A stretch of 64,000 nucleotides of DNA from assembly GCF_026342405.1 (NCBI RefSeq), contig NZ_JAPEMU010000001.1, positions 4,340,001 to 4,404,000 on the forward strand, written 5' to 3'. The position numbers and the translations under genes were made by a program. This document shows positions 35,441-44,632 of the stretch, piece by piece (position 1 is the first letter of the stretch; the number at the start of each line of letters is the position of its first letter). The notes below the pieces were generated by a model. That model was not told the origin of the DNA. It searched no databases and saw only the letters and a list, made by a program, of their open reading frames with translations. This DNA is from Kitasatospora sp. NBC_00240. GTDB taxonomy: Bacteria; Actinomycetota; Actinomycetes; Streptomycetales; Streptomycetaceae.

Positions 35441-36448
35441 ATGAGCGCCGCACACCGTGGGGCCCCGCACCGGGTGGCGGTGCTGGCCCTGGACCGCGTG
35501 ATCGCCTTCGAGCTCGCCATCCCCTCGCGGATCTTCGAGTCCGCCAAGGCCCCGGACGGCACCCCGCTCTACCAGGTGGCCACCTGCACGCTGGACGGCG
35601 GCCCGGTCGCGACCAGCTCCGACTTCCGGATCAGCGTCGACCACGGCCCCGAACTCCTGGAGCACGCCGACACCGTGGTGGTCCCGGCCGCGACCGCCCT
35701 CGCCGAGGCCTACGCGACGGGGGGACCGGTGCCCGACACGGCCGCCGCCCTCGCCCGGCTCCGGCCGGGGACACGGCTGGTGTCGATCTGCACCGGCGCG
35801 TTCGTCCTGGCCGCGGCCGGGCTGCTGGACGGCCGTCCGGCGACCACGCACTGGCGGCACACCGCGCACTTCGCGGCCCTGTTCCCCGAGGTCCGGCTGG
35901 ACCCCGACGTGCTGTTCACCGACGACGGGGACGTGCTCACCTCCGGCGGGGTGGCGGCCGGGGTCGACCTCTGCCTGCACCTGGTCCGGCGCGACCACGG
36001 CAGCGCGGTGGCCAACGCCGTCGCCCGCACCTGCATCGTGCCGCCGTGGCGCGAGGGTGGCCAGAAGCAGTACGTCGAGCTGCCCCGGCCGGTGACCGGG
36101 ACGGCCGGGCCCGGCACCGCGGCCGTCCGGGCCTGGGCCCTGGAGCACCTCGACGAGCCGCTGGCGCTGCGCGAGCTCGCCGCCCGGGCCGGGACGAGCG
36201 TACGCACCTTCACCCGCCGGTTCCGCGAGGAGACCGGGAGCAGCCCCGGCCAGTGGCTGACGCTGCAGCGCACCGAGCGGGCCCGGCAGCTGCTGGAAGG
36301 GACCGACCTGACGATCGACCAGGTGGCGCGGGAGTCCGGGTTCGGGACGGCCGCCTCACTGCGGCTGCAGCTGCGCGGGCGGCTGGACGTGGCACCCAGC
36401 GCCTACCGGCGGACCTTCCGCGAGGTGGAACGCCCCCGCCCGGCCTGA
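35441..36448 (+). CDS. GlxA family transcriptional regulator (DJ-1/PfpI + AraC HTH)
   Basis: 335 residues: N-terminal DJ-1/PfpI-like sensor domain (about 10-195, elbow region VSICTGAFVLAAAGLLDGRPAT, key part SICTGAF) and a C-terminal AraC HTH (LRELAARAGTSVRTFTRRF ... TIDQVARESGFGTAASLR). ATG 35441 follows GGGGAGACCGGC; an earlier ATG at 35402 adds 13 residues without homology. Divergent from the MFS gene, its likely target. Confidence 0.9.
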   Translation: MSAAHRGAPHRVAVLALDRVIAFELAIPSRIFESAKAPDGTPLYQVATCTLDGGPVATSSDFRISVDHGPELLEHADTVVVPAATALAEAYATGGPVPDTAAALARLRPGTRLVSICTGAFVLAAAGLLDGRPATTHWRHTAHFAALFPEVRLDPDVLFTDDGDVLTSGGVAAGVDLCLHLVRRDHGSAVANAVARTCIVPPWREGGQKQYVELPRPVTGTAGPGTAAVRAWALEHLDEPLALRELAARAGTSVRTFTRRFREETGSSPGQWLTLQRTERARQLLEGTDLTIDQVARESGFGTAASLRLQLRGRLDVAPSAYRRTFREVERPRPA

Positions 36449-36959
36449 GCGGTCGGCTCCGGGGCGTCCCGCGGAGACGCGGGCGGGTGCCGGCCGCGGG
36501 TTGGACGGCGGCGCGCCGTGCGCACCCCGAGCACGGCACGGCCGACCGCCGTCCAACGGCGACGCACGGGCCCTGAACCCGCGCCGAGCCCTCCGCACTC
36601 GCCGAGGCGCTTTCGCGCAACCGGCACCGCACGGCCCGCCTGCTGAGTTCCCCCTGGACAGCAGTGCCGCGGTGATGGTCGGCGGTTCCTCGACGTCCCC
36701 TCGCAACGGAGAACTGCACCCAAGAGTGATCAGCTGAATACTTCACGTCAATGGGTTGTCCGAAATTCGGAATGGTTGCGTTGTCTTTCGGCCGTATCCG
36801 GCGAGCGGGCCGCCAGAACCGGACGGATACCGGCATCCGGCCGACGCCGGTGTCGGCACCTGCGTCAGGGCCCGTGCCAGGCACCGCGCCAGGGCCCGCG
36901 GCAGGCCCTGCGTCAGGGCCCACGGGAGGCCCTGCGTCAGGACGGTGCCGGGGCCGGTC
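36449..36959. other. Gene-free region with nested hairpin and degenerate repeats
   Basis: 511 nt without a supported gene. A long stem, TTGGACGGCGG (36501-36511) with CCGCCGTCCAA (36546-36556), encloses a second CCGTGC/GCACGG pairing, and is a likely terminator for the GlxA gene. From 36861 to about 36945, CTGCGTCAGGGCCC-like units repeat every ~27 nt. A short lower-GC stretch lies at 36725-36785. Confidence 0.55.
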
Positions 36960-37490
36960 TCAGGGCGCCGCCGGCACCCGGTCGAGCGAGTCGTGCAGCG
37001 GCGCGTCCAGGCCGCCCGCCATCGGCCGGACGGCGGTGGCCGCGGCGTCGATCTCGCACCAGACCCGCTTGCCCGAGCCGTCCGGGTACCAGCCCCAGCG
37101 GTCGCAGAGCAGCTCGACCAGCTCCAGGCCCCGGCCGTTGGTGGCGTCCTCGTCGTCGCCCGCGTGCCGGGGCGCGGGCGCCACCTGGCTGGCGTCGGCG
37201 ACCTCGACCCGCAACGGGCCGACCATCGCGAACAGCCGGGCACCGCCGGCGGCGGCCGGCCCCGGGGCGGCGGTGGAGTCCACCGGCATCAGCAGCCTCA
37301 GCACGGCCGGACACCCGGTGTGCACCACCGCGTTGGTGACCAGTTCGGAGACGACCAGCACCAGCGTCTCGGCGATCGGCGCGTCCGGGTCCACTCCCTG
37401 GTTCAGCAGCCGCGAGCGCACCCACCTGCGAGCCCGGCCGACCTCGGCGGGGTCCGCCTGCACCGCCAGTTGCACTTGAAGTACCTGCAC
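36960..37490 (-). CDS. ATP-binding protein, anti-sigma-factor/SpoIIAB-like HATPase
   Basis: 176 residues of the HATPase_c_2 (RsbW/SpoIIAB-like) class common in streptomycetes. N box ELVTNAVVHT and G1-type motif DATNGRGLELVELL are both visible; LRVEVADASQ supplies the conserved Asp. These proteins bind and phosphorylate anti-sigma antagonists or hold sigma factors. GTG 37490 follows GGTGGAG. It is divergent from the disrupted sigma factor gene, a suggestive but unproven pairing. Confidence 0.85.
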   Translation of the reverse strand: MQVLQVQLAVQADPAEVGRARRWVRSRLLNQGVDPDAPIAETLVLVVSELVTNAVVHTGCPAVLRLLMPVDSTAAPGPAAAGGARLFAMVGPLRVEVADASQVAPAPRHAGDDEDATNGRGLELVELLCDRWGWYPDGSGKRVWCEIDAAATAVRPMAGGLDAPLHDSLDRVPAAP

Positions 37491-38056
37491 CGCTCCACCA
37501 CCCGCACTCGCAGTTCGACCGTCGTTTCGATCGGGCCGGTTCGGTCGGCCGGCCCGGGCCGCCCGCCCCTGCGGCCGGGCAGCCCCGCGCTCTCGTCCGT
37601 CGCACAACCCTGTCCGTCACGTACTGGCTGCGGCACGAATACGCCTCAGGATGATCCGGCGGTTCGGCCGCAGCAAGCGCTTCGGGCATATTCCAACGAT
37701 CGGGGGACAGGGCAGTGCATACTGTCCCGTTCACTCTGGCGACGCTCGCGCCGATGACCGGCCGGGCGCCCGCCCACGACCCTGCCGGACCCGCTGGGGA
37801 CGAGGGTAGCGAAACTACCCGCCCATTCCCGGGACACCACGGCCGCCACTCTGGAACCACCCTTCCTACATATGTCCACGCGCCTTCGAACAGCGCCCCG
37901 CGCGAAGACATCGTGCACGGACCGGATGTGCTGACGGACCGACAGCTCTTCGACCCCCTTCGGAGGATTTCCGCCCGGACCGCGAGGCCCAAGGGCTACC
38001 TTGGGAGCAGCAGGCCGGCGGCAGCCGGCCCGGACCGTGCCGGGAGGGGCGTGCCG
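37491..38056. promoter_or_regulatory. Divergent upstream region of anti-sigma kinase and sigma factor genes
   Basis: 566 nt with no convincing gene. It holds a small palindrome GGGTAG-N5-CTACCC (37804-37820) and a stretch of lower GC content around 37640-37720 and 37860-37960. It should contain the promoters of both flanking units. No repeat or RNA gene recognised. Confidence 0.45.
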
Positions 38057-38846
38057 ATGACCACCCCCGGACACACACCCTCCTGGGACGAACGACTCCA
38101 ACGACGCCTGGCCCGGGGCGAGGAGACGGCGCTGGGCGAGCTCTACGACCAACTCGCCCCGCTGGTGCACGGCCTGGCGGGCCGGATACTGGCCGACCAG
38201 GCCGCCGCCGAGCAGCTCACCCGGGAAGTCTTCGCCCATCTGTGGACCCACCCGGAGGCCTTCGACCCCGGCGAGGGCTCGCTGCGCTCCTGGCTCGGCG
38301 CCCTGACGCACCGCCGGGCGGTCGACCGGCTGCGGCTGAACCGGATCGCGGCCCTCGGCGTGTCCCCAGGCCGGCACCCCGAGGGCCGCGATCCGGTTCA
38401 GCCGCAGCCGGTCGGACGGCCCGGCGGAGCACGCAACGGACGCAACGGACGGAACCGGCCCCGACGGGACCGGACCCCCCGGGAGCGGCCCGGGGGAAAG
38501 CCCCCGGGGCGGCACGCTGGACGAGGAGATCCGCGCCGTGGCGACCGCCGCCCGCGTGCAGTACGTGGTGGACTCCCTCCCCCACCCGCTGCGCGAGACC
38601 ATCACCGCGACCTACTACGACGGCCGGACCTACCAGGAGACGGCCCACCGGCTCGGCATCAGCGAGCAGGTCGCCAAGCAGCGGATGCGGCTCGGCCTGC
38701 AACTGCTCGCCACCGAACTGACCGAGGTGCGGGACGAGGACGGCGGCGACGGCGCGGACGGCACCCGGGGCGGCGCGGCGCCCGCTCCCCCGGCGGCGGG
38801 CACCGCCACCGCGGGCGCCGGCGCCCCCGCAGGGAGCCTGTCGTGA
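38057..38846 (+). pseudogene. ECF-type sigma factor gene with a frame break at an inverted repeat
   Basis: The 5' half reads as sigma region 2 in one frame: WDERLQRRLARGEETALGEL, ADQAAAEQLTREVFAHLW, GSLRSWLGALTHRRAVDRL (38057-~38358). Region 4 is in the next frame (+1): VQYVVDSLPHPLRETITATYY, YQETAHRLGISEQVAKQRM (about 38490-38846), ending with a TGA that overlaps the GTG of the anti-sigma gene. The frame 2 reading continues open without homology, and the region-4 frame has a stop just before 38340. So a single intact product is not encoded as written. The break coincides with a 36-bp perfect palindrome. It is either a template-switch mutation that inactivates the gene or an assembly error. 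Confidence 0.75.
38323..38414. repeat. 36-bp perfect inverted repeat inside the sigma factor gene
   Basis: The left arm 38323-38358 is the exact reverse complement of the right arm 38379-38414, separated by 20 nt; imperfect symmetry extends both inward and outward. The left arm encodes VDRLRLNRIAALG in the sigma frame and the right arm is its antisense copy. Such a stem inside a coding region is exceptional. Confidence 0.95.
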
Positions 38847-40108
38847 GCGCCGACCCGACCGCCGGACCGCTCACCGAGCAGCAGCACGAGGACCTGCGCT
38901 CCCTGCTCGGTGCCTGGGCGCTGGGCGCCTGCCCGCGCCGCGAGGCCGCCGGGCTGGAACGGCACCTGCGGCTCTGCCCCGACTGCGCCGAGGAGGGCAC
39001 CCGGCTGCGGGACGCCGCCGGGTGGCTCTCCGCCGACGAGCCGCTCGACCCGTCCGGCGCGCTGCGCCAGCAGGTGCTCGACTGGTGCCTGGCCCGGCGT
39101 CCGGCCGAACTCCCCGTCCCCGCCTGGGGCGCGCCGTACGGCGCCGAGACCGCCAAGCTCGACGCGCTGCTGCGCGACCTCGGCCCCGAGGAGTGGCAGG
39201 AGATCGTCGAACTCCCCTGGCACGGCGGCACCGACCGGCTCCGGCCGGCCGAGGTGCTCAGCCACCTGGCGGCGGTGGACGGCTACCTGGCGCTGGCCCT
39301 CGGCCTCCCCGATCCGGTCCCGGCCGGCCCGGACCCCGGCGCACCGGTTGCCGCCCCCGGCCCGGCCGCCGCCCCCGCCGCACCCCGGATACCGGCCCAG
39401 GCCGGGCAGCCGGCGACGCGGGTCCCCCGGCAGGGCGCCTCGCCGTTCAGCGGGATCGTCGACCGCAGCGAACGGCTGGCCGCCGCCCAGGCCGGCTGCT
39501 CCCCCGAGTCCGTCCGTACGCGGTGGCGCCGGCAGACCCACGCCCTGGTCCGGAGCGCCGCGCTGGCGCCCGGGGGCAACGTCCCGGTCGACTACGGGTT
39601 CGCCGCCCTGCCGCTCCGGGACGCCTTCGTCGACCGGGCCTTCGAGTGCTACGTGCACGGCGAGGACGTGGCCCGCGCGGTCGCCTACCCGTACGCGCCG
39701 CCGGCTCCGCCGCACCTGCGGCAGATGATCGACCTGGCCGCCCGGATGCTCCCCGAGGCGGTGGCCGCGCTGCGCCGCGCCGGGCGGCCCGGCCCCACCG
39801 GTCACCCGGGCCACGGCCCCGGCCCCGGCCCGGGCGGTGACCGGCCGGCCCGGCTGCTCAGGCTGGTGATCGACGGCCCGGCGGCCGGCGAGTGGCTGAT
39901 CCCGCTGGACGGGCCCGCCCCGCCGGGCAACCGGGCCGGGTACGGGCGGACCACCGAGCCGGTCGCCGCGATGGTGCTGGACGGCCTGGAGTTCTGCCAG
40001 CTGGCCGCCGCCCACCGCGACCCGGACCGGCTGCCGGTCGGCGAGCACGGCGACCGGGCCGCGATCCGCGAGGTGCTGCGCGCCGCGCCCCTGCTGTCCC
40101 GGCCCTGA
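38843..40108 (+). CDS. Zinc-finger anti-sigma factor with maleylpyruvate-isomerase-like domain
   Basis: 421 residues. The N-terminal zf-HC2/ZAS motif is H41-x3-C45-x2-C48 (ERHLRLCPDCAEEG), with LLGAWALGAC before it; this binds zinc and the partner sigma factor. A DinB/MDMPI-like helical domain follows (about 95-300: GPEEWQEIVELPWHG, VLSHLAAVDGYLAL, AFECYVHGEDVARAV). The GTG at 38843 overlaps the sigma stop (GTGA), the usual coupled sigma/anti-sigma layout. It is soluble with no membrane helix, so it probably acts as a cytoplasmic, possibly redox-responsive antagonist. Intact despite the disrupted sigma gene. Confidence 0.83.
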   Translation: MSADPTAGPLTEQQHEDLRSLLGAWALGACPRREAAGLERHLRLCPDCAEEGTRLRDAAGWLSADEPLDPSGALRQQVLDWCLARRPAELPVPAWGAPYGAETAKLDALLRDLGPEEWQEIVELPWHGGTDRLRPAEVLSHLAAVDGYLALALGLPDPVPAGPDPGAPVAAPGPAAAPAAPRIPAQAGQPATRVPRQGASPFSGIVDRSERLAAAQAGCSPESVRTRWRRQTHALVRSAALAPGGNVPVDYGFAALPLRDAFVDRAFECYVHGEDVARAVAYPYAPPAPPHLRQMIDLAARMLPEAVAALRRAGRPGPTGHPGHGPGPGPGGDRPARLLRLVIDGPAAGEWLIPLDGPAPPGNRAGYGRTTEPVAAMVLDGLEFCQLAAAHRDPDRLPVGEHGDRAAIREVLRAAPLLSRP

Positions 40109-40190
40109 CGGGACCGCCGGCCGGCCCGGCTGGCCCGGCCGGCCGGGGCCGCGGGCTCACGGGCCTCAGGCGGCTCAGGCGGCGCGGGTG

Positions 40191-40226
40191 GCTCAGGTCG
40201 CTCAGGTCGCTCAGGTCGCTCAGGTG
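40191..40226. repeat. 9-bp tandem repeat spanning the purU stop codon
   Basis: Four copies of GCTCAGGT(C/G); the last contains the purU stop codon (40220-40222). Degenerate CTCAGG copies continue leftward to about 40165. Slippage here would not change PurU length because the stop lies in the first copy read. Confidence 0.85.
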
Positions 40227-41086
40227 AAGACGACGGTGCGCGTCCCGTTGAGCAGCACCCGGTGCTCGCTGTGCCACTTCACGGCCCGCGCCAGCGCCTG
40301 GCACTCGACGTCCCGACCGAGCGCGACCAGCTGGTCCGGCGTCACGTCGTGGGTGACCCGGGCCACCTCCTGCTCGATGATCGGGCCCTCGTCCAGGTCC
40401 GCCGTGACGTAGTGCGCGGTGGCGCCGATCAGCTTCACGCCCCGGGTGTGCGCCTGGTGGTACGGCTTGGCGCCCTTGAAGCTCGGCAGGAAGGAGTGGT
40501 GGATGTTGATGACCCGGCCGGAGAGCGCCTTGCACAGGTCGTCAGAGAGCACCTGCATGTAGCGGGCCAGCACGACCAGGTCGACGTTCTCCCGCTCCAC
40601 CAGGTCCAGCAGCTGCCGCTCGGCGTCCGCCTTGGTGTCCCGGGTGACCGGGATGTGCACGAAGGGGATCCCGTACGACTCGGTGAGCTCCTCGAAGTCG
40701 CCGTGGTTGGAGACCACCGCGGCGATCTCCACCGGCAGCGCGCCGATGCTGGTGCGGAACAGCAGGTCGTTCAGGCAGTGGCCGAACTTGCTGACCATCA
40801 GGACGATCCGCATCCGCTCCGCGCTGGGGTGGATCCGCCAGTCCATCCGGAACGAGGCGCCGATGGCGGCGAAGCTGGCCCGCAGCTTGTCGACCGTGAC
40901 CGGCTCCTCCGCGGAGAAGTGCACCCGCATGAAGAACAGCCCGCTGTCCCCGTCGCCGAACTGCTGGCTGTCGATGATGTTGCAGCCGGTCATGAAGAGG
41001 TAGCTGGAGACCGCGTGCACGATCCCCTGCTTGTCCGGGCAGGACAGCGTGAGGACGTACTGGGCGCTGGCCGTCTGCTGTTCCAC
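40220..41086 (-). CDS. purU: Formyltetrahydrofolate deformylase
   Basis: 288 residues; hydrolyses 10-formyl-THF to THF and formate, balancing one-carbon pools and supplying formate for purine synthesis. N-terminal ACT domain (YVLTLSCPDKQGIVHAVSSYLF), then a formyltransferase-like domain with HHSFLPSFKGAKPYHQAHTRG (key part NIHHSFLPSF), GATAHYVTADLDEGPIIEQ. GTG 41086 is chosen (VEQQTASAQYVL); the upstream extension of the frame lacks homology. Confidence 0.95.
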   Translation of the reverse strand: MEQQTASAQYVLTLSCPDKQGIVHAVSSYLFMTGCNIIDSQQFGDGDSGLFFMRVHFSAEEPVTVDKLRASFAAIGASFRMDWRIHPSAERMRIVLMVSKFGHCLNDLLFRTSIGALPVEIAAVVSNHGDFEELTESYGIPFVHIPVTRDTKADAERQLLDLVERENVDLVVLARYMQVLSDDLCKALSGRVINIHHSFLPSFKGAKPYHQAHTRGVKLIGATAHYVTADLDEGPIIEQEVARVTHDVTPDQLVALGRDVECQALARAVKWHSEHRVLLNGTRTVVFT

Positions 41087-41273
41087 GGTGGGGGGTCCTG
41101 TCCTGAAGATCGTTCGGCGTGGACGGTCAAGCGTGTCATATTCCGGACAGTGCTCGCCGCGCTGCCCGAACTGCGGGACGCCCGGCCGCAGCGGCACGGG
41201 ACGGCCGGGGACGACCGCGACCGGGCCGGCCCGGCCCGGACCCGTACGGGCCCGGGCGTGGGCGAGCAGCCGG

Positions 41274-41717
41274 TCAGACCTGCGTCATGATGCGCAGGAC
41301 CTCCAGCGAACGCGGGGCCGCGTCCGGGTCGTCGCCGTCGTTCTGCGCCAGCCGCACATGGGCCTCGCGGCAGGCCCGGATCGCCTCCGGCCAGCCGTGG
41401 TGCGCCAGGTAGTCGGAGACCGGCGCGTCCGCGCCCACCTGGTGCAGGATCCGCACCACCCGCAGCACCGCGACGTCCACCACGGCGGCCTCGCCGGAGT
41501 CACGGAAGATCGTGCCGACGTACTTCTCGGCGGACCAGCGGTCCAGCCAGGTGTCCTCCACCAGGCGGTACACGGCATCGGTCACGTCGCCGAAGCCGTC
41601 CCGGCCGGCCAGCCAGGTCTCCTGCTGGAAGGCGGGGTCGGACAGCATGTGCAGCGCCGAGCGCAGTCGGGCGCGCCAGCGCCACCAGGGCAGGTCGTTG
41701 AGCGGCATGCCGCCCAT
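41274..41717 (-). CDS. Conserved actinobacterial protein (SCO4402-like)
   Basis: 147-residue soluble protein, starting MGGMPLNDLPWWRWRARLR and ending SLEVLRIMTQV, closely resembling a protein conserved across Streptomyces (I recall the S. coelicolor family SCO4402). No known domain or catalytic motif; Trp-rich and acidic, probably all-helical. An ATG three codons downstream (41708) is an alternative start. Function unknown. Confidence 0.8.
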   Translation of the reverse strand: MGGMPLNDLPWWRWRARLRSALHMLSDPAFQQETWLAGRDGFGDVTDAVYRLVEDTWLDRWSAEKYVGTIFRDSGEAAVVDVAVLRVVRILHQVGADAPVSDYLAHHGWPEAIRACREAHVRLAQNDGDDPDAAPRSLEVLRIMTQV

Positions 41718-41961
41718 CGTGCTGGAGCGGTGCCCCGGACGAGAAGGGTTTCGGGCAGACCGATACGAAGAATCTGTGCTGGCGGACATGGGGAGTGATC
41801 GTACGTTCCCCCACCGTTCGCGTTCTACACGCGTCCCCGACCTCCCCCACCCGGTGTTCCGCCCGCGTTGGCCGTCCGTTCGCTTTTCTGCCCTCTGTGC
41901 TTGTGGCATGGCGGCTTGGCTGGTGCCAGTGAGCAACAGGGTTGCCCAGGGAGGGAAAGCC

Positions 41962-43314
41962 ATGTTCAGGCAGACCGCATCGCCCGAGGACCAGCAGTCG
42001 GCGGGAGAGCAGCAGCCGGCCGGGCGCCGTGACGACGCGGCGGGCCGACCCGGACGGCGCTCCCCAGGCCGCCGGACCGTGGTGAGCACAGCCATGGCGG
42101 TGGCCATGCTGCCGGCACTGTTCGCCGCCTCGGCCTGCGGCGGCCCGGCCGACGCATCGACCGGCGGCGCCGAACTCACCGTGATGACCTGGGCGCCGTC
42201 CGGCACCGGGTCCACCGACCGGCCCGGCATGACGGCCCTGGCCGAGGCCGTCGGCCGCGACATCAACGCCAAGGGCGGCCTGGGCGGCCACCGGGTGCGG
42301 GTGCTGACCTGCAACGAGCACAACGAGGCCGCCGGCGCCGCCAAGTGCGCCCAGCAGGCGGTGGACGCCAAGGCGATCGCCGTGGTCGGCTCGTACAGCC
42401 AGTTCGGCGAGAGCTTCATGACCACCCTGGAGCGGGCCGGCATCCCGTACCTCGGCGGCTACGGCCTCTCCGGCGCCGAGTTCAGCAGCCCGCTGTCCTA
42501 CCCCGTGGCGGGCGGCATGCCGGCGCTGATCGCCGGCAGCGGCCGCCAGCTGGTCGACAGCGGCTGCCGCTCGGTCGCCCTGGTCCGCCCGGACACCCCG
42601 GCCGGCGACAGCCTGCTGGGCTACCTCGCCAACGCGCTCAAGCCGGCCGGCGTCAAGCTGGTCGACGTCAAGGCACCGGAGAAGTCCAGCGACTACACCG
42701 AGGTCGCCCGCAAGGCCATCGGCAAGGACGACGCCGGCAACTGCGTGACCGTCGCCCTGGGCACCGAGCCGACCGGCAACCTGCTCGACTCCTACCGCCG
42801 CCTCGGCCCGAAGAACACCAGGCTCGCCTCGGTGATCGGCAGCGTCCAGCAGTCGGTGGTCGACTCCACCGGTGGCGACAGCGGCCCGCTGGCCGGCGCG
42901 TACGTCGCCGGCTGGTACCCGCCGGAGTCCTCGGGCGTCTGGGACGCACTGCGCTCGGTGATCCGGGCCAACTCCGCCGACGGCAAGATGGTCGACGTCG
43001 CCGACTCCGGCGTGCAGACCACCTGGGTCGCGTACGAGGTGCTGCGCCAGGTCGGCGAGCGGCTCAGGGCGGCCGGCCGCCCGATCAACACCAAGGCGCT
43101 GACCGCGGTGCTGGACAGCGGCGACCCGATCGACACCGTCGGCCTGACCCCGCCACTGGCCTGGGGCGCCACCAACATGCTGGCCAGCGCGGAGTCGCCG
43201 CGGCTGGTGAACACCTGGGTCACCTACCAGCAGGCGAGCTCCGGACGGCTCACCCTCCAGCAGCCCGGCTTCGTGGACGTGCGCTGGGTGCTGACCGGGG
43301 GCAAGAAGCCGTAG
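41962..43314 (+). CDS. Branched-chain amino acid-type ABC transporter substrate-binding protein
   Basis: 450 residues: basic N-terminal tail, a hydrophobic signal (VVSTAMAVAMLPALFAASAC) with a lipobox-like ASAC suggesting lipid anchoring, and a two-lobe LivJ-type periplasmic-binding fold (DINAKGGLGGHRVRVLTCN, VAVVGSYSQFGESF-like segment, AGIPYLGGYGLSG). ATG 41962 follows AGGGAGGGAAAGCC. No permease or ATPase gene is adjacent, so it may be a stand-alone sensor or rely on an unlinked transporter. Confidence 0.82.
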   Translation: MFRQTASPEDQQSAGEQQPAGRRDDAAGRPGRRSPGRRTVVSTAMAVAMLPALFAASACGGPADASTGGAELTVMTWAPSGTGSTDRPGMTALAEAVGRDINAKGGLGGHRVRVLTCNEHNEAAGAAKCAQQAVDAKAIAVVGSYSQFGESFMTTLERAGIPYLGGYGLSGAEFSSPLSYPVAGGMPALIAGSGRQLVDSGCRSVALVRPDTPAGDSLLGYLANALKPAGVKLVDVKAPEKSSDYTEVARKAIGKDDAGNCVTVALGTEPTGNLLDSYRRLGPKNTRLASVIGSVQQSVVDSTGGDSGPLAGAYVAGWYPPESSGVWDALRSVIRANSADGKMVDVADSGVQTTWVAYEVLRQVGERLRAAGRPINTKALTAVLDSGDPIDTVGLTPPLAWGATNMLASAESPRLVNTWVTYQQASSGRLTLQQPGFVDVRWVLTGGKKP

Positions 43315-43339
43315 CAGCCGACCGCGGGGTGCGGTGCAC

Positions 43340-43376
43340 GAAGGCGGGCCGGGCCGGTGGGGCCCGGCCCGCCTTC
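43340..43376. terminator. Terminator of binding-protein gene
   Basis: Perfect 16-bp inverted repeat (43340-43355 with 43361-43376), 5-nt loop, 25 nt after the stop. Confidence 0.9.
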
Positions 43377-43480
43377 CCGTTCCGGGCACGGCCCGGGCCC
43401 GTGACAGGCGCGGCCCCGCCACCCCGCCGCCCGGCCAGGGCGGCCGGGCACGGGCCCGCCGAGGGGGCCGCACGCGAGCC

Positions 43481-44632
43481 CTAGAGGTCCCCGTCGCTCT
43501 TGGTGGCCAGGCCGGCCTGGCCGGCGATCGCGTTCCACAGCGCCGAGGCCTGCTTCTTGGCCGTGGTGGCCGTGCCGCTGGCCGCCACCGCCGCCTTGTA
43601 GTGCGCGTTGTCCTTCTTCGGGTCACAGCCCGCCTGGGCGTCGCCGGCCCAGGCCGCGTACTCCGTGTCGGCGGTGGCCGACGCCTCCCAGGCCTGGTTG
43701 AGCTGCTCGACCAGCTGCGGACCGGTGGGCAGCTGGTCCGTCTTCAGCGCCGCCAGCTTGGTCTTGAGATCCCTGCGCTGGCCGGCCGCGGCGGTCAGCG
43801 CCTGCTGCGACTCGGGGAGCTTGTCGCACTTCTGCACGGAGGCGACCGCCCCGATCACCGCCTGGCGGCTGTCGTTGGCGGTGCCCAGCAGGTCGGAGAG
43901 CCCCTTGGCCTGCTCCTTGGCCGCCGCGCTCATCGCGCCCGCGGTCGCCCCGGCGCTGCCGCTGCCGGCGGCGCTGCTGCCCGCCGCCACCGGCGTACCC
44001 GGGTTCTGCCGGCCGTTGTCGGTGGAGTCGCCGTTGCTCACCAGCACGGCGACCAGGATCCCGGCGGCGGCGCAGCCTGCCACCACACCCCCGATGATCA
44101 GCTTGGAGGACGGCCGCCGACCGCCGGCGCCGGCCGAGGAGCGGGCGGGCGTGAAGGTCGTGTCGGCCTGCGCCGCGTAGCCGGGCGAGGCCGGCGCGGC
44201 CGCCGGGTACCCGGGCTGCTGGTAGCCGTGGTCCGCCGGGGCGTAGCCCTGGTCGGCGGAGCCGTAGGCGGCCTGCGGCGGGGGCGGGTAGCCCTGCGGG
44301 CCGCCCTGGGCGGGGTAGCCGCCGCCCTGCGGGTCGGCGGTGGGGTACGGCGGCAGGTACTGGGTCTCGGGCGCCGGGGCGGCCGCCTGCGGGGGCGCGT
44401 ACTGCTGCTGGCCGCCCCAGCTGCCGCCGGGGGCCGGCGCGGGCTGGCCCGGGCCGCCGCCCAGGTACTCGGGCTGTCCGGGCTGGGACGGCAGGCCGGG
44501 CTGACCCTGCTGCTGACCGGGCAGCTGGCCCTGCTGCTGATCCGGCTGCCCCTGCTGCTGGCCGGGCTCCGGCCGGAAGAGGTCATCCAGATTGAAGTCA
44601 CCGGAGTTGGGATACGAGCGGCGCTGGTTCAA
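43481..44632 (-). CDS. Gln/Pro-rich single-pass membrane protein
   Basis: 383 residues. The cytoplasmic N-terminal ~165 residues are low-complexity (GQQQGQP, PGYPAAAPASPGY repeats), followed by one membrane helix (about 178-198, KLIIGGVVAGCAAAGILVAVLV) and a ~180-residue helical extracytoplasmic domain with two cysteines. It starts with TTG 44632 (MNQRRSYPNSGDFNLDDLF), supported by an AGGAATCGCG ribosome site. Conserved in streptomycetes; no known function. Confidence 0.8.
   Translation of the reverse strand: MNQRRSYPNSGDFNLDDLFRPEPGQQQGQPDQQQGQLPGQQQGQPGLPSQPGQPEYLGGGPGQPAPAPGGSWGGQQQYAPPQAAAPAPETQYLPPYPTADPQGGGYPAQGGPQGYPPPPQAAYGSADQGYAPADHGYQQPGYPAAAPASPGYAAQADTTFTPARSSAGAGGRRPSSKLIIGGVVAGCAAAGILVAVLVSNGDSTDNGRQNPGTPVAAGSSAAGSGSAGATAGAMSAAAKEQAKGLSDLLGTANDSRQAVIGAVASVQKCDKLPESQQALTAAAGQRRDLKTKLAALKTDQLPTGPQLVEQLNQAWEASATADTEYAAWAGDAQAGCDPKKDNAHYKAAVAASGTATTAKKQASALWNAIAGQAGLATKSDGDL

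Noticed and set aside
37715..40108. A single 797-residue protein joining sigma region 2 to the anti-sigma protein
   Set aside because: The frame is open through the region-4 part only as a non-homologous, Arg/Gly-rich reading; the true region 4 is in the next frame and the anti-sigma protein starts at GTG 38843 with a stop-start overlap.
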